A DNA stretch of 64,000 nucleotides. Origin: Sycobia sp. Sy_11 (Eukaryota > Arthropoda > Insecta > Hymenoptera > Epichrysomallidae). The first letter of the stretch is position 1. The number at the start of each line of letters is the position of its first letter. The stretch lies in contig JACCIC010000030.1 of assembly GCA_018907035.1 (NCBI GenBank), positions 487,501 through 551,500 of the forward strand, read 5' to 3'. The notes under the pieces are model-generated. The model saw nothing but the letters and a program-made list of their open reading frames with translations. It was not told the DNA's origin and made no database searches. The position numbers were made by a program, and so were the translations under genes. Shown here piece after piece: positions 26,112 to 38,991 of this stretch.

Positions 26112-26567
26112 ATAATATAATACAAGAGTACCACCATTCGGAATCACACGAAACATAGTGGCCTTTCAACAATCAACGAATAATCATAAACATTTGTCTA
26201 ACTTTGCTGGCGCCCCGCGAACGCAAATTTTTCCTATGAACATTTTTCGTGGCTTTTACGACAGCGCTTTATTTTTGTCAGACGCTTTTCTCCATTGCGA
26301 TTGTCCTGGACCATATTTTAAATGATGCCATTTTTCGTAGAAGAGTTCCATAGTATACTCCAATACATTCCATATATATATATATATATATACTAGAATC
26401 AAACGTGATAGTAATATATAATATACGCCCATTACAATTATTTGAATTAACGTAGCATAGAATTTTAAAAATACCACGACTCTAATAAATCGTTTTGAAT
26501 CGTTGAAATGATATTATATACCAACTTTAACTTTGCCCATACTAAAACTCTAAAAATCGATTGCATG

Positions 26568-26617
<50 letters not shown>

Positions 26618-26701
26618 GCGTGCGCATAAATGTGTGTGTATAAATACATCTACATACACTTAGATTTGCCATACCGAAGTATTGCGATGTTGTTTTTTTA
26701 T

Positions 26702-26759
<58 letters not shown>

Positions 26760-26899
26760 AGTTATACAGCATGTTCTATTTCAACTTCTTTTAACGCGCA
26801 ATATTGTGTTCAACCCGCCATTTACATAAGTAGAGCTATTTTCGAAGAATCTTAATACGCCTCTATACTTGGAATTTTTAATTAAAAATTATTGAAATA

Positions 26900-26948
<49 letters not shown>

Positions 26949-27133
26949 GTATATATCGTTTTTTCTGTCTCCTTTTCCTCCCAGTATTATTATATTACAT
27001 CAAACTTTATTATCACCGAGCGCAAAATTTATTTGATTAAAATTAAACGTTTTATAAATTTTCTTAGAATGCATAAAATTACTTGCATTATCCAGTTATT
27101 ATTTTCCATTATGTTCTGCCGTATAAGCCCCAT

Positions 27134-27184
<51 letters not shown>

Positions 27185-27654
27185 CATATAATCGTCATGT
27201 GCAAATGAAATGCGCCCAGTGAAATAATCATCGATGTACGCGTCTGCTAATATGCGCGGCTAAATTTTTTCCCCACCCGTTAAAGCGCAAAATCCTGTAC
27301 AGTTACACGTACGCGCGCGCACACGCACACACACATATTTTTTTAAACCCATAGCTCCATTGTAACGTTGGCACGATTAAACCTTGCAATTTGTGCGGAT
27401 TTCGCGTTGCGCGCCTAGCTCCCCGAGCGCGTAACAGAATTTAATTCTACAGCGCACGCGCGCGCAGGCGCAGCCGCAAGCGGGCCAGCCTGTATCCCGC
27501 ATGAAAATAAGGAAAAGGAGCCCAGCGCGCAATCCGTTAAACATTATTATACACCATCCCGCCCGGACTGCGCATACTTATAGCTTCTGCGCAGAATTAT
27601 ATTTTAAAAATTTCGCTATACCGTAACCGAATCTCATCGCGCAGGTGTAACAAC

Positions 27655-27702
<48 letters not shown>
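25999..27702. repeat. Cluster of seven (AT)n arrays
   Basis: Arrays at 25999-26034, 26072-26106, 26571-26615, 26707-26760, 26903-26946, 27138-27182 and 27656-27702, seven in 1.7 kb. Intervening DNA is AT-rich and has no gene. Confidence 0.95.
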
Positions 27703-27705
<3 letters not shown>

Positions 27706-27895
27706 TATACGTATATAGAAATATACATTACACAATCGGGTAAAGCAGGCGAAGCGCATAATCCAGACCGGCCGTATTATACATATATGCACACACACAC
27801 ACACACACGGTGAAATGGAGCAAAAAAAAAGACGTCGCCAAGAAGACCTATATAGATATTATGGGCTCGCGATAAAAAGGCGAGAAAAAGGAAAG

Positions 27896-28600
27896 CGACT
27901 CAACTGCGCGCGCGCGCGCGCTTAAACGCGGGAAACGCGGAAACGCGCTCCTCTAATCGTCGCTCGCGGCCTATATATTTTCGCGGGAGATAGACAGAGA
28001 GAAAGAGAAAGATGGAGCGAGACTCGGCTGACCTGAGAGCCCGCGCGCGAACTCGAACGGATCGCGGTGAGAATGCGCTCGCGCCGCCGTCGCCGCCGCC
28101 GCGCGGGTAAAGTCGTAGAGTGCGCTAAGTCCTCTCTCACTCCCCTCCGTCCGCCGCCTCTCTCGCTCGCTCGCTCTTTTCCTCATTTTCCTTTCCCGCG
28201 GCACCGCGACCGACCGCCGCGATCGCGAGGAGAGGAGTCGCCGCGCGTTGACCCGCGCACGCCCCGCAACCGGTTTACCCCATTTGTCGGCATTAGCGCG
28301 GAGCGCGGTAGGCAGGGCGGGCTGCGGGCGGACGGGGGGGGGGAAGGAGAGTTCACGCGGGATGCGCGTATATACAGATGAGCGTGCTTGTTTGCGAGAG
28401 TATGTGTGTGTGTGTGTATGTGTGCTCGCGCGCGCGTGTGTGTAAGAGTGGGACGCGCGACTTTTTGCACGATCGACGATCTATGTCGGCTGACGTTGTT
28501 GTTATGATAGAGGTTCCAGTGGAACGGGAGCAACGGGTCGCGATCGATTGTTTCGGGATCGCGCACGCGTGTATATATACATATATACGTGTGCGGGGAA
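27896..28600. promoter_or_regulatory. CpG-rich island, possible distant promoter
   Basis: About 700 bases of high GC and CpG density with (CG)n, GCC repeats, a G10 run (28334-28343) and a GGGTAAAGT splice-donor-like site at about 28106. This could be the 5' end of a gene with a long first intron, or simply low-complexity DNA. No reading frame is convincing. Confidence 0.25.
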
Positions 28601-28617
28601 ACTTCTTTTTGCCCGTG

Positions 28618-28619
<2 letters not shown>

Positions 28620-28673
<54 letters not shown>
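28620..28673. repeat. (AT)n microsatellite
   Basis: About 27 AT units at the 3' edge of a CpG-rich island. Confidence 0.97.
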
Positions 28674-28675
<2 letters not shown>

Positions 28676-29157
28676 GTATATATATATGTATATGTATATG
28701 TACGCAAGTGTAAGATCGCCTGCTTGGCAGCGGATCTACAGAGCGCGGTTTTTATGGCCTCGCCATAAATTGAACTGGTATGTATCACTATATGCCTCTG
28801 CAGGAAATAAAAGTGGGGAACGGGATCGGCGATTTTCATCGGTCATCGGGAAATGAATTTATGACCCAGTTTTTTATTTTACGGCCGATCTTCGGTTCAT
28901 ATTGACAATGAGCGTGCTCTATATCCTCGATGATAATTATCTTTACTGTAGTAAAAATATCCCAAGCATATATATGTATGGGAGGGGCTATATATACTTA
29001 TTAATTATGATCGTTACGATGCTATTATACACTAACTATGGTCATTAAAGCGTAAAAATCAAAATAATTTCAAATTTTTAGATCTTTTTTCTTCTTTAAC
29101 TTTAATTGGAATTCCAATTATCTTAAAATTGTTCCAATGCTATCCGATTACGTAAGA

Positions 29158-29465
29158 GAAAGATACTTGGACCAAATGGATATTTGACGGAAAAGGAACT
29201 CGATCAAATGAACATTTGCTCGATGAGATACTTTACGACATGAACAATCCATTAAAATTATTTGACTAAAAAACTATTGACCAAGTGAAAATGATTTTTG
29301 ATCGAAAAAAAAACACTTTACCGAAACGATACTTAGCCGAAATAATACTTGAAAAAAAGACACTTTATCAAACTGACTTTTGAATGAAAGTAGATTTGAC
29401 CAAAAAGACTTTGATCGTTATCGAAGTGCAAAGGGATCAAAAAGAATTGTACTGAAAAGTATAAG
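29158..29465. repeat. Degenerate minisatellite, ~16-bp period
   Basis: About 18 diverged units follow one another, each beginning GACC/GATC/ACCG and ending in a T-rich stretch; a rough consensus is GACCAAAATGATACTTT. Unit length drifts between 13 and 21. Examples are GACCAAATGGATATTT (29170), ACCGAAACGATACTTA (about 29320) and GACCAAAAAGACTTT (29398). Confidence 0.7.
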
Positions 29466-30044
29466 TAAATCAATTGTCCTTGCAAAATGTTATTAAGTTA
29501 TTTTGTGATAGCTGTTTAATGTGGATGAACTGTCTCATGCTATATTATTGCAAGTACTTTATTTCTGAATTCGTAAATAGCAGCAAGAATGAGGAAGGGC
29601 TATCGAACATTACACTTTTCAAACTATCTGAATGTAGGTAACTCAAATGAATTCCACTCGCAGGTTCGAACTTTCAGACATTACAATTTTTCGAACACCT
29701 CAAGTCTGAACCACGAGCTATAGTTTGAATCTGCTCGTGAATGTTCGAAACGTGCCTCCGATTAGCTCAATTGTGGATTGTAGCAATAATAATCATCTGT
29801 GTATCAAGACAATGAATGCGTCTCTTACGTACATCCGTACTGTAAAAATTGAGATTTTCGTCCTACAAGGTGCAATTCATAAGTTCGAGGACTACCAGGT
29901 TTATTGTATGCCAGAGGTGCCACCAGTTTGAAATGCATGTTTGGTCATCTATTGATTATCTATTCTCCGGTGCTATTGTGTAAAATTTCGATGGTATTCA
30001 GGACTCTCGTGTTGGTCGAAAAATGAGCTAATATCAAATTTTCT

Positions 30045-30615
30045 TTCAATCTTGGTATAATAATTACGGAAACACATCAGACGATCAAAGAAGCTTACCG
30101 CGATGAACTTTGACATTCCGCAACCAGGTTCGCGATTAGCTCAAAAGTTTCCGAGTGGAACAGAAGGACTTACAAAACGACGAGCGTTCGGACCGGTCGA
30201 GAGACATTGTGACTGAAGAAAACGCTGAAATTGTGTATAAATTCATATAAAAAATGTCCAAAATCTGTCGCCAAATGCATTATAAAGTTAGATTGAAAAT
30301 TTAGACCTCAGAAACATCATTAAAGATGGCAAAAAGGACGAAAACTTCTTCTACGAAAACTAATCAATCGTGACCGATGAAGAAACCTGGCCGTTTCAAT
30401 ACGATCGTGCAACCAAGCGACAAAGTATCGAATAAAAGCATCAAGAAAAGTCAAACTGTAAAAAGATAGGTCGTCAAAAGAAATTTAAAATCAATCAATG
30501 CTAATTTATTTCTGCTATTCTACAATCACACGGGTATATTATTATCCACAGAGAATTCGTCCCAGATGGTCAAAGGGCTAAAGCTGAATTTGGATTCGTA
30601 GATATTTGAGAAATT
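30045..30615 (+). pseudogene. Degenerate mariner-family transposase
   Basis: Two colinear blocks resemble mariner transposases of the SETMAR-like group. At about 30070-30215 is the N-terminal DNA-binding region, with a recognisable ETHQTIKEAYRDE stretch and then a damaged SEWNRRTYKT stretch. At about 30365-30590 is the catalytic region, with VTDEETW containing the first catalytic Asp, then FQYDRATKRQS, and HREFVPDGQ downstream. Frames change and stops interrupt both blocks. The region between them and the C-terminal third are missing or unrecognisable. It is an old, dead copy; terminal inverted repeats were not found. Confidence 0.8.
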
Positions 30616-30894
30616 GAAATACTATAAATATTTAATATATAATAAAATAGTTGTGTTTCAACTGACTTTTAGAACTTGCAACCAACAAAACTCATATGAT
30701 TCAATCTTATTCAGCTTTTGTGTATTTTAAATCACGATTTGAATATACGTTAGGTACCGGAATAAGAATGTAATTTGATACAAAATTCATAGGCATTTGA
30801 TGTTTTAGTATCAAAAATTAACGATATAGATCATGAAGATTGTTTTTTCAGAGTCTATATATACACTAGATTAATAAATATTGTTATCGGTCTC

Positions 30895-31195
30895 AGTTTA
30901 GTCGTTGAAGATGGACCGTAGCGGCTCGAAATATCGGGCATCAAAGAAAAATTTTCATTTTAGGTAGTGGTGGCAGTCAGGCTGTCCTTTGATAATATAG
31001 AATATATAGCTTATTATTTTTATTATGTTTCATCTAATTTAATTTTATTTTTCGTAGTAATTTCTATTTCAGATTCTTCGGGCATAATAATAAACGAAGA
31101 CGGTCTGACTGTCATTATTTTTAGTTTAAAATATTATAGTCTAAAGTCTGTAAAGCCGATAAAAATATCTATTAATTTAATTCAAAATAGTGGAC
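30895..31195 (+). repeat. Dispersed repeat family A, copy 1
   Basis: Begins near the TTGAAGATGG...CGGCTCGAAA stem-loop motif (about 30905-30931), then GGTAGTGGTGGCAGTCAGGC (30963-30982), and ends near a TAAAGCCGATAAAAATATCT stretch. The same order of blocks recurs at 41650-42165 (two arms) and 54540-54740 (minus strand). No coding potential is recognisable. Location just downstream of the mariner fossil may be coincidental. Confidence 0.75.
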
Positions 31196-32129
31196 GTAAG
31201 CACAATTTTTAATTTTTTAATTTATATATACATATAATTCAATCTTTATTTCTTAAGAATCTTTTCAATTAATTTTAATAAATATTTAATCTGCGAGATA
31301 TTATATAGGAATGCCTATATATATAGAATATTTTTCGTTATAGACGAATGGGGATTAAGAAGTGTATTCAAGTTAGTAAAGTATATGGTTACTAAATCAT
31401 AAGAGCCTCATAATTCATTGGATTTTTAGAAGAAAATATTAGCATTAGATGATTAAATTTCCAAAAAAAATTTTGGACTTATTTTATAAGCAGTCGTTAA
31501 ATTGACAAATTTATAAATTTACCGATGTAAACTGAAAATAAATAATTTACCTATTATGTACATAAATAGTATAATATATTAATTCATATAAAAGAAAAAA
31601 ATCAATATTATTTCTATCATGAATAAAAATCTTGACAGATTTTCAATTCGCTGTTACGTGATTGTAGACACTAACAAAGAAAAACTAAAACATAGGTACG
31701 TAAAATAAGTAGAATTCATGCTTCATCGGTGAATTTTTTATTTTACGTATTTATCGAATGTTATATTTGGAAATTTACGAAATTTAGTGACGTATTGAAA
31801 AAATACAGATGTTATTTCAAGCAAATACTAAGAGGTTATTTTTTATGAAAATTAAGTGTTTTAATGGCAAAATTATCGATACAAATGAATAGTAAAATCT
31901 ATAGCATGTTAGTATAACATATGAAGTTTATTAAATGAAGTAGGTACCAAGTAGTAATTGTATATATTGGGATTCCCATTTTCAATATAAATTTATAGTG
32001 TTAATTCAAATTTGACCAAGACATAAAAAATTATGGATGCCCTTAGAAATTTCACAGGTTCTATCTGAAAACAAAGGCCACAATTCGTGACAAAGTGCAA
32101 GTGCAACATTTGACGTTAAGCCTCATTTT

Positions 32130-32215
32130 TAAGGTCATGAGAAAGGTAAGCTCCGACTTTTTCAAATAGAAATCCCATATTTTTGACCTCGGCTTCCGAA
32201 TGTGATAAACAATTT
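32130..32215 (+). repeat. Dispersed repeat family B, copy 1
   Basis: The AAGGTCATG...AAGGTAAGCT...TTTTT...TAGAAATCC block matches the arrangement at 58709-58760. Surroundings contain further GACCT/AGGTC motifs. No coding potential is seen. Confidence 0.45.
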
Positions 32216-33109
32216 TGACATACCGACGGCTAAACGTAACTGCGTCCGAAAACCCATAGATTTTTAATTTTGACAAATGTTAATCAGTGGGGACCGCTGA
32301 GAAGATCCGGGTACGTGGCGTACTTTTAATATGCGTGGACATACGGGTGGTGCGAAAGTTATAAGATATCTCGGGCTCTTCAGAATGCACAATTACGACT
32401 CCCCCAATCAGGACGATGCTAAGCTAATAAATATTTGAGTTTTTTTTAAAATATGAATTTAAAAAATTGAACGAAAAAACAAAAACATTCAAATCGCATT
32501 CTTGAGTAATTGTCGCGCTCGCCAGACTCTTTCAAGCCTCGTGCAAATGATATTTTTACTCGCGATCATTGCAATAGCCGCGCCCTTAAATTAACCTACG
32601 ACGCGTCAATTTTCGAGGATAATTATTTAATACATTCTTTAAGTGGCAGGATTCGTGCAGCGTAAAAATTATCAATCCCTCTATCGAGCGCTCATACTTG
32701 TATTGTAAATGAGTAAAGCCACGACTGCTGATGAGAAACGCAGTAAAACGATTGATTAAAACGGGCGACCCGCCCATGTACCGCTAGGTAGCTATTAACA
32801 ATATCCACGAATTTGATCCGGGGAGCCGAGGCTGAATAAAAATCTATGCATTTCCGGACACGAGTGCGTTTGACGGGTTTCTGTGTACAACTTTCTCCAG
32901 TTTGAGAAATGGGGATCCAAAATACGGGTTCCCGATTAGAAACGATAAGTTGACCAAATGAGCTCGAAAATGACGGGCGAGGCCATATTTTCAGATCATT
33001 GATGCGTGGCTCGAAAAAAATAAGTTAAAAATTTTATTTAGTTTCATTCTTTTTTTCGTTATCGCTTTTCTTCCCGATATATCTATCTGTGCAATAAAGA
33101 ATGGTTCAC

Positions 33110-33113
<4 letters not shown>

Positions 33114-33166
<53 letters not shown>

Positions 33167-33626
33167 TCTATATAATAATAAAGTGTGTATAGATACAGTA
33201 GTGCCACTAGTCTGTATAAGTTGCATACCAAACCGACTTTTCACTCGCGCGCGTAATAAAATATATTTTTTTTCTTCTTAACGAGCCCCGCGAAACTGGA
33301 ACGAGGTTCTCGCTGATTATTATACGTTCTTCGTTAATGGACGTCACGCCCTTTTGCTGTAGTCTTTAAATATATATATATATATATATTAGTTGGAGAA
33401 GGAACTATTATCGTGGAAATTAAGTGTTTCATCGTCTATCCCAGAGCGCGCGAATTTCTGTTACTGTATATAACGTTTTTTTTTCCTTTTTACAGGCGCA
33501 GTAGAAATATATCAAAAAGAATTTGTATGAAAAATTCTGCAATCGGCTCTCATTAAAATCTGGATGATAAGAGAAGAGCAGTTTGAAAAATTAAATATTT
33601 ATCGATTCCAATTGACATTATCGAAC

Positions 33627-33672
<46 letters not shown>

Positions 33673-33879
33673 TTCAATATTTTTCCATGCGCGCATTTCG
33701 AAATTCCCGTCGAAAAGACCATATTAACCGATCGAATCCAGGGTAACATTCATATTATGAGAGAAAGAGAGAGAGAGAGATTTTTAAAATCCCAAGTGAA
33801 TACCTTGGTTAACGGTTTATTTATATCTTTTTGCGAACCGGTTCGGGAAAGTAAAAAGTAAATGGGTTGAAAATTAATG

Positions 33880-33922
<43 letters not shown>

Positions 33923-33938
33923 AACACACACTCGCGCG

Positions 33939-33981
<43 letters not shown>
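33114..33981. repeat. (AT)n and (CA)n(CG)n(TA)n arrays
   Basis: (AT)n at 33114-33160 and 33630-33669; (CA)n at 33882-33930, a short CG stretch, then (AT)n at 33945-33981. A short (GA)n is at about 33763-33780. Confidence 0.96.
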
Positions 33982-33989
<8 letters not shown>

Positions 33990-34334
33990 ATAGAAAAGGT
34001 TCTTTTCATGATTTTTCAGCTCTTTGATCTAATTGCGAACTGCTCCCATAACGTGACGCGTTCCGTATTAACGCGTGGAAAACCGCATGCGATGGTGCAA
34101 ATCTGCTAATGAATTTGAGAGAAAAAAAAAATACATATATATATATATATACACATTATACTCCCGCATCTCTATTTATATATATGGGCCGTGAATAAAT
34201 TTTAGCATGGATTTTTAGCTTATCTGATTTTATGCGCAGGACGTCGCGCTGATGATTCGCGCTCGGCGATTCGATCTATATATTATTTGGACTCTCGCGC
34301 ACATTTACCGCGTGCCATAATACATAAACTCTAT

Positions 34335-34340
<6 letters not shown>

Positions 34341-34382
<42 letters not shown>

Positions 34383-34468
34383 CTACGAAGATTTAAAAAA
34401 TCTAGATATACCAATTCTGCAGTATGTGGGTTAATTAGAAATTTTATTGACTATATTTTATTACATTT

Positions 34469-34519
<51 letters not shown>

Positions 34520-34556
34520 TATACATATATATACACACACACACACATATATATAT
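34341..34556. repeat. (AT)n arrays
   Basis: (AT)n at 34341-34379 and 34471-34512, the second followed by TATACA and CA units. Confidence 0.96.
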
Positions 34557-37500
34557 ATACATATTTGATTGTAATGATTAAAGTGCATAATTGACAGAGA
34601 AGACTAATAAATGTAATTTTTTTTTCTTCAACAATAAAGAATTTATTATTTTAAAAAAATTTATGCTGTATGGAAAATAGCGTAATTCTTAACAATACAA
34701 TGAAAGTTAAAAAATGATCTCTGCTTTAAATGGTATGTAAACACTTATTACTAAATAAAAAGTGGACAAATTAGCTACAAAGGGTCAAGTGGAGTCGTTG
34801 ACTTTTCAAAAAAAAACAAAAAAAAAAACAAAACAAATAATAATAATAATAAAAGAACAATCCAGGTTTTCATATTTCTATTGGTGCCTTAAAATTTTCG
34901 TATAGTCATAATCCCAAATGATGTAATCAAGAAATTCAAAGTCACGTTTTAAACTATCGCAGCTTTTTCAGCAATTCTGAAAGTATAATTTCTTTACTTC
35001 ACTGCTGTAAAATCAAAAATAAAGAAATCCAATTTAAAAGTTGAACATTTTGAGAATAAAAACGTGATTTTAACAGTTTTTGGTGTATTTTTTTTTTATA
35101 ACGAAATAAATCGAAGAGAACGATGCCCCCCCCCCCCCAACTAAGGCGAGAAGGTGAAAAGTTTGTAAGAGTTGCTGAAAAATGACCTAGGCCCGCGTAC
35201 ATTGCGAAATTTCTACTATGAAATCAAGACTTGGCAATGTAATTTTTAAATTGACGGCCGTACAATCTGGTATTCGGACTAAATGAAAATCCGCATGGAG
35301 CCCAAAAAAAGTGAAGACCTCGACCACGAGAGAGGCTCCGAAGTGAAGTAATGTATCATTTTTTGGCACTGATGAGTTCGGCGTTTATTTATTTATTTGT
35401 TTAATTTTTTTTTTTTGTATTATTATTTTCTCTTGCATAAATCTGACAACTGGAAAAGAATGTAGGTAGCTGAGGAGAAATAAATGAAAAAAGTAACTAA
35501 AAAGTTTCAACGTTATAAGCGATACGAACGAATGGCGCATTCGACGGACTTTTCTTCGCCTTCGACTCAATTATTTAAATCGAATTTTCGCGGATATTTT
35601 TTTGCCCTCGATCGGAATCGTAACTCGAAACTCCCAAACGCGCCTGTAACTTCTGCCGAATAGAGATTTACAAATGGCAATTCTATCGACGCGCCTTTTG
35701 CACTCGAACGACCAAATTCTCAGCGTCAATGTATATAGCTCTCCCTATAACGGGCTCCGTCGAGCTCGCGTTGAAACCTCGTGGCGCTGGAAATTTGCAA
35801 ATAAATATCCCGCCCCCCTCCCCCGCCCTATCACCGATTTATTACGTACAATGAAGTAAAGGCAATCCTTATACACCGCCTAAGGAAACAATAGATCATA
35901 TATGGCAATGCGTAAATTAGTCTTAACGAATTGACAAACTGTATCGTTACGGTTGAGAAATTCAACTTTATTATGCGGCTTCATTGTATACGTAAATTTT
36001 GTAAACGGAATATCGCCGCACGGTATTAATCTTACGATGCATGAAATATTCGTCGAACAGATTTGCGGGTTTTGCCCTTATCTCGATCAATCGAAGCACA
36101 CCGGTAATACGTTTATCCCGATATTATTTATCTGCAAATATAAGAAACTACTGCAGATGCCAATCGTAGTAACGTGTAAATTCCCAATGCAATATTATAT
36201 AATATTAAGAACAGCTTTGTTATTATTGAAATTTTATATATATTTCAAATTTTAATTCGCATTTATCCAAATGCTTTTCATTGTAACATTTATTATTTAA
36301 AATCTAGACGTTTCGCCAAACGTACAGTAAATGAATCTTTATTTGTACCTTTAAATAGTTAAGTAAAAATACCCCCTCCCCCCGGTAAATCTTGTCTCGA
36401 AATCGGTCAGCGAAACTCTCTATTAATACGGTAGTTTTCGATTCCGCGGCTCCACGCGAAACGCTCCTCGTCGTTTACAGTCGTGAGACCACTCTTTGCG
36501 GTTGCGTCTCATTAATAATAATTTTAATCCGATACACAGTATGGCGAGCCAATTAAAAAAAAAAAAACAAAAAACAAAAAAGAAAAAAAAACAAAAAGAA
36601 ACAAAATACAAAAATTGTTTAAACAAACGTCGTTCCGATCGATCAATGCGACTGTAGTAATACTTTGGATCTTAAATGGGGAGGGGAAGATTTTCAAGGA
36701 CATTCTATCGTAGCGGTTATTTTCAAAATACGAAACCCAAATTTTGACGCAAAATCAAAAATAAATGCAATTGTTATTGTCTCCGCCAACTGCTTATTCT
36801 AACACTTATACGTTATTTTAACGGACTTCATACCGCTTCATACACTCGTACCCATTGTTAAAATAAAATTAATTATTATTATTTATTGTTATTATTACAA
36901 TTAGTTCTTTTCAGTCGTGCGTGAACTCTCGAAAATATCGTCCCAATGCTGAAAAGCCAAAATTCGAATTTTTGTGGACGCTCGTATATAGTACCCGTTT
37001 TACTTGCATTATACTTATTTAGATGTATCCCGCCTATGGTATAGCAGGAAGTTCACGGTGTGTATTCGATGCCCGTCGCTCGTACACAAATCACGACGGC
37101 CTATCCGTAGAGAAACGATAATGCCTCGAGCGTGTTTTATCACTGTAACACGCCCAGCGGAATTCAAACGAAAGCTCGTTTTCCACGGGACCGCCTGGCG
37201 CGTCGCGCATTATCGGCTTAATACAGGTTTAACGAGCCGTTCTCGAAATATGGCTTCTTACGTTTATAACCCGACGACTGCGGCGCTTCGTAAGGTTTTT
37301 CGAACGTTTTTATCAAGCACGCGTTTGGAGATTCGAATCGGATCTCCAACGGATAAAGAAGCGGCATCCCGTACAAAATAAAGTCAAGCTTTCGAGAAAG
37401 TCGAAGGACTAGTTAACTGACCATCTGGGAACGCCGATCGGCCGATATATCTATAAGTCATTGTCATTGTAACCGAAATTGTTATTTTTTTTTTTTGTTT

Positions 37501-37897
37501 GTTTTTTTTTTTGCTGCTTTTGGAAACTCTAATCGCGTATTTTTTCAAAAGAGGATTTTTCAAATAAGTCCGTGCAGCGTAACTTGAGACAATCAATCGA
37601 TCAATTGTGCTGAAGATGCCCAGAGAAAAGTACGAAAAGAATCTACTAGTTGTGGAATATATTCTGGAAAATAGTCTGTTTTCTTTACATTTACGTTTTA
37701 TTCGATTCAGAAGGATATTTTTTGCATTTACATCTAGATCAACCATCTTAATTCACAATAATGAAAAAACATTCACATTTTAGAAACTCAAGTTAAAAAC
37801 AGAAGCTGATATATAAAAAAAAATAAAAAGCTATCAGTCCACTCAGATGACGACTTTCATTGTTTCAAACAACTTTTTTTTAAACAAAATATACATG

Positions 37898-37901
<4 letters not shown>

Positions 37902-37932
<31 letters not shown>
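37902..37932. repeat. (AT)n microsatellite
   Basis: About 15 AT units. Confidence 0.95.
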
Positions 37933-37934
<2 letters not shown>

Positions 37935-38399
37935 CCTGTAAAATGATTACATTAAACACTAGATACAATTCTCAAAGATGCAAGGTATTATTGATGTGCT
38001 ACCGTTACACATCTAGTACGGCGAAAGTGCAATGGCATTTCATTTCGGCAGCATTTTGACACAACGAAATATTATTATAAAGATAGTTAAAAGTTTATTA
38101 AAATATGAAAGATCGATCTTCTGCTAACATTAGAATAATAAATTGGCATCATAGTTAATATTACATACGAAATTGTTGTTAAAGAGTATTTTAAAAAATG
38201 GTTACGAAGATTCATGAAATCGATTAGGAAATTCGGAGAAAAAGGAATATATTTCTAAAAGTGAGAAAAAATACCAAAGTTTTATAAAATATGTACGATT
38301 TTTTAGAAAAATTTCTAGAGTAAAGTTCAGAACGTAGAAAAAAAGTTTTAGTATTTGTACGTGTACTTTTCTTCGATCATACGACTAAGGAAGTAAACC

Positions 38400-38765
38400 T
38401 GTCAGGACAAAAGCTGCTAACCAAGTATAAAGGGAGAGAGAGAGATATCAACGTGGCCATTGATACCAATCTCTCCCCCCCCCCTCTCGCTTGTGATTGG
38501 TTACCATAATAATGAATCACGTAGGAAAAGGAAGAGATAACTATCAAACGGCAAGCTATCTCTATCTTTCATAATACTGATAGTCTTACTTCGGTGGATG
38601 TATGCTCAAAAGTATTTTTATTGGTTACTCATTTGAAATTTTACCTCTTCTCCATTTTGTATATAATTATATAAGAATGTTTAATTCTATGCAATTTGTT
38701 ACTGCGTCCAATAAACTAATAAACCAATAAACTAATAAAGCAATTTTCGCGTTTTTATTTTTACA
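38400..38765 (+). mobile_element. Candidate solo LTR (unconfirmed)
   Basis: A 366-base unit starting TGTCAGGACAA and ending TTTTTACA. Inside are a TATATAAG box (38668-38675) and then a doubled 16-base unit CCAATAAACTAATAAA (38708-38739) that supplies four AATAAA-type signals. TG...CA ends with a TATA box and poly(A) signal near the 3' end are the layout of an LTR. No matching target duplication was found and no internal retroelement sequence adjoins it. Confidence 0.35.
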
Positions 38766-38955
38766 TAAGAAATAAAACCGACAATTTATCTAAATTGCAA
38801 CGTGTACGCGAAATTTTCAATAGAGCTTTTTGAATCAGCTTTGAACCTCTTGCAACGATGCCATTTCGTATAGGCAAACGGCTCGTAACCCAGTGAAGTT
38901 TCGCTTTCGTTTATGCATCACTATTACGTTTAAAGGTTCTTAAGCTCTCGATTGT

Positions 38956-38991
38956 AAATATTCAAAATATTCAAAATATTCAAAATATTCA
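38956..38991. repeat. 9-bp tandem repeat, 4 copies
   Basis: Four perfect copies of AAATATTCA. Confidence 0.9.

Larger units (their letters stand above)
22554..27895. other. Intergenic, no gene recognised
   Basis: AT-rich with dense AT arrays from 26 kb on. It contains a G16 run at 25257-25272 and a (GA)n at about 25084-25110. No coding region could be supported. Confidence 0.55.
31200..38399. other. Intergenic, no gene recognised
   Basis: AT-rich DNA with microsatellites from 33.1 kb, a C13 run (35126-35138) and A-rich tracts (about 34807-34855, 36554-36612). Unique-looking GC-moderate islands at about 32780-33010, 35560-35870 and 36990-37380 contain open frames of 60-125 codons without recognisable domains; conserved non-coding DNA is as likely as coding. 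Confidence 0.5.

Noticed and set aside
29725..29931. 68-codon open frame
   Set aside because: Non-ATG start, lies between a minisatellite and a dead transposon, no family recognised.
37004..37381. Plus-strand open frame of 125 codons
   Set aside because: No ATG at the upstream limit, no family recognised, and no splice or promoter context. Kept only as an unexplained GC-moderate island.
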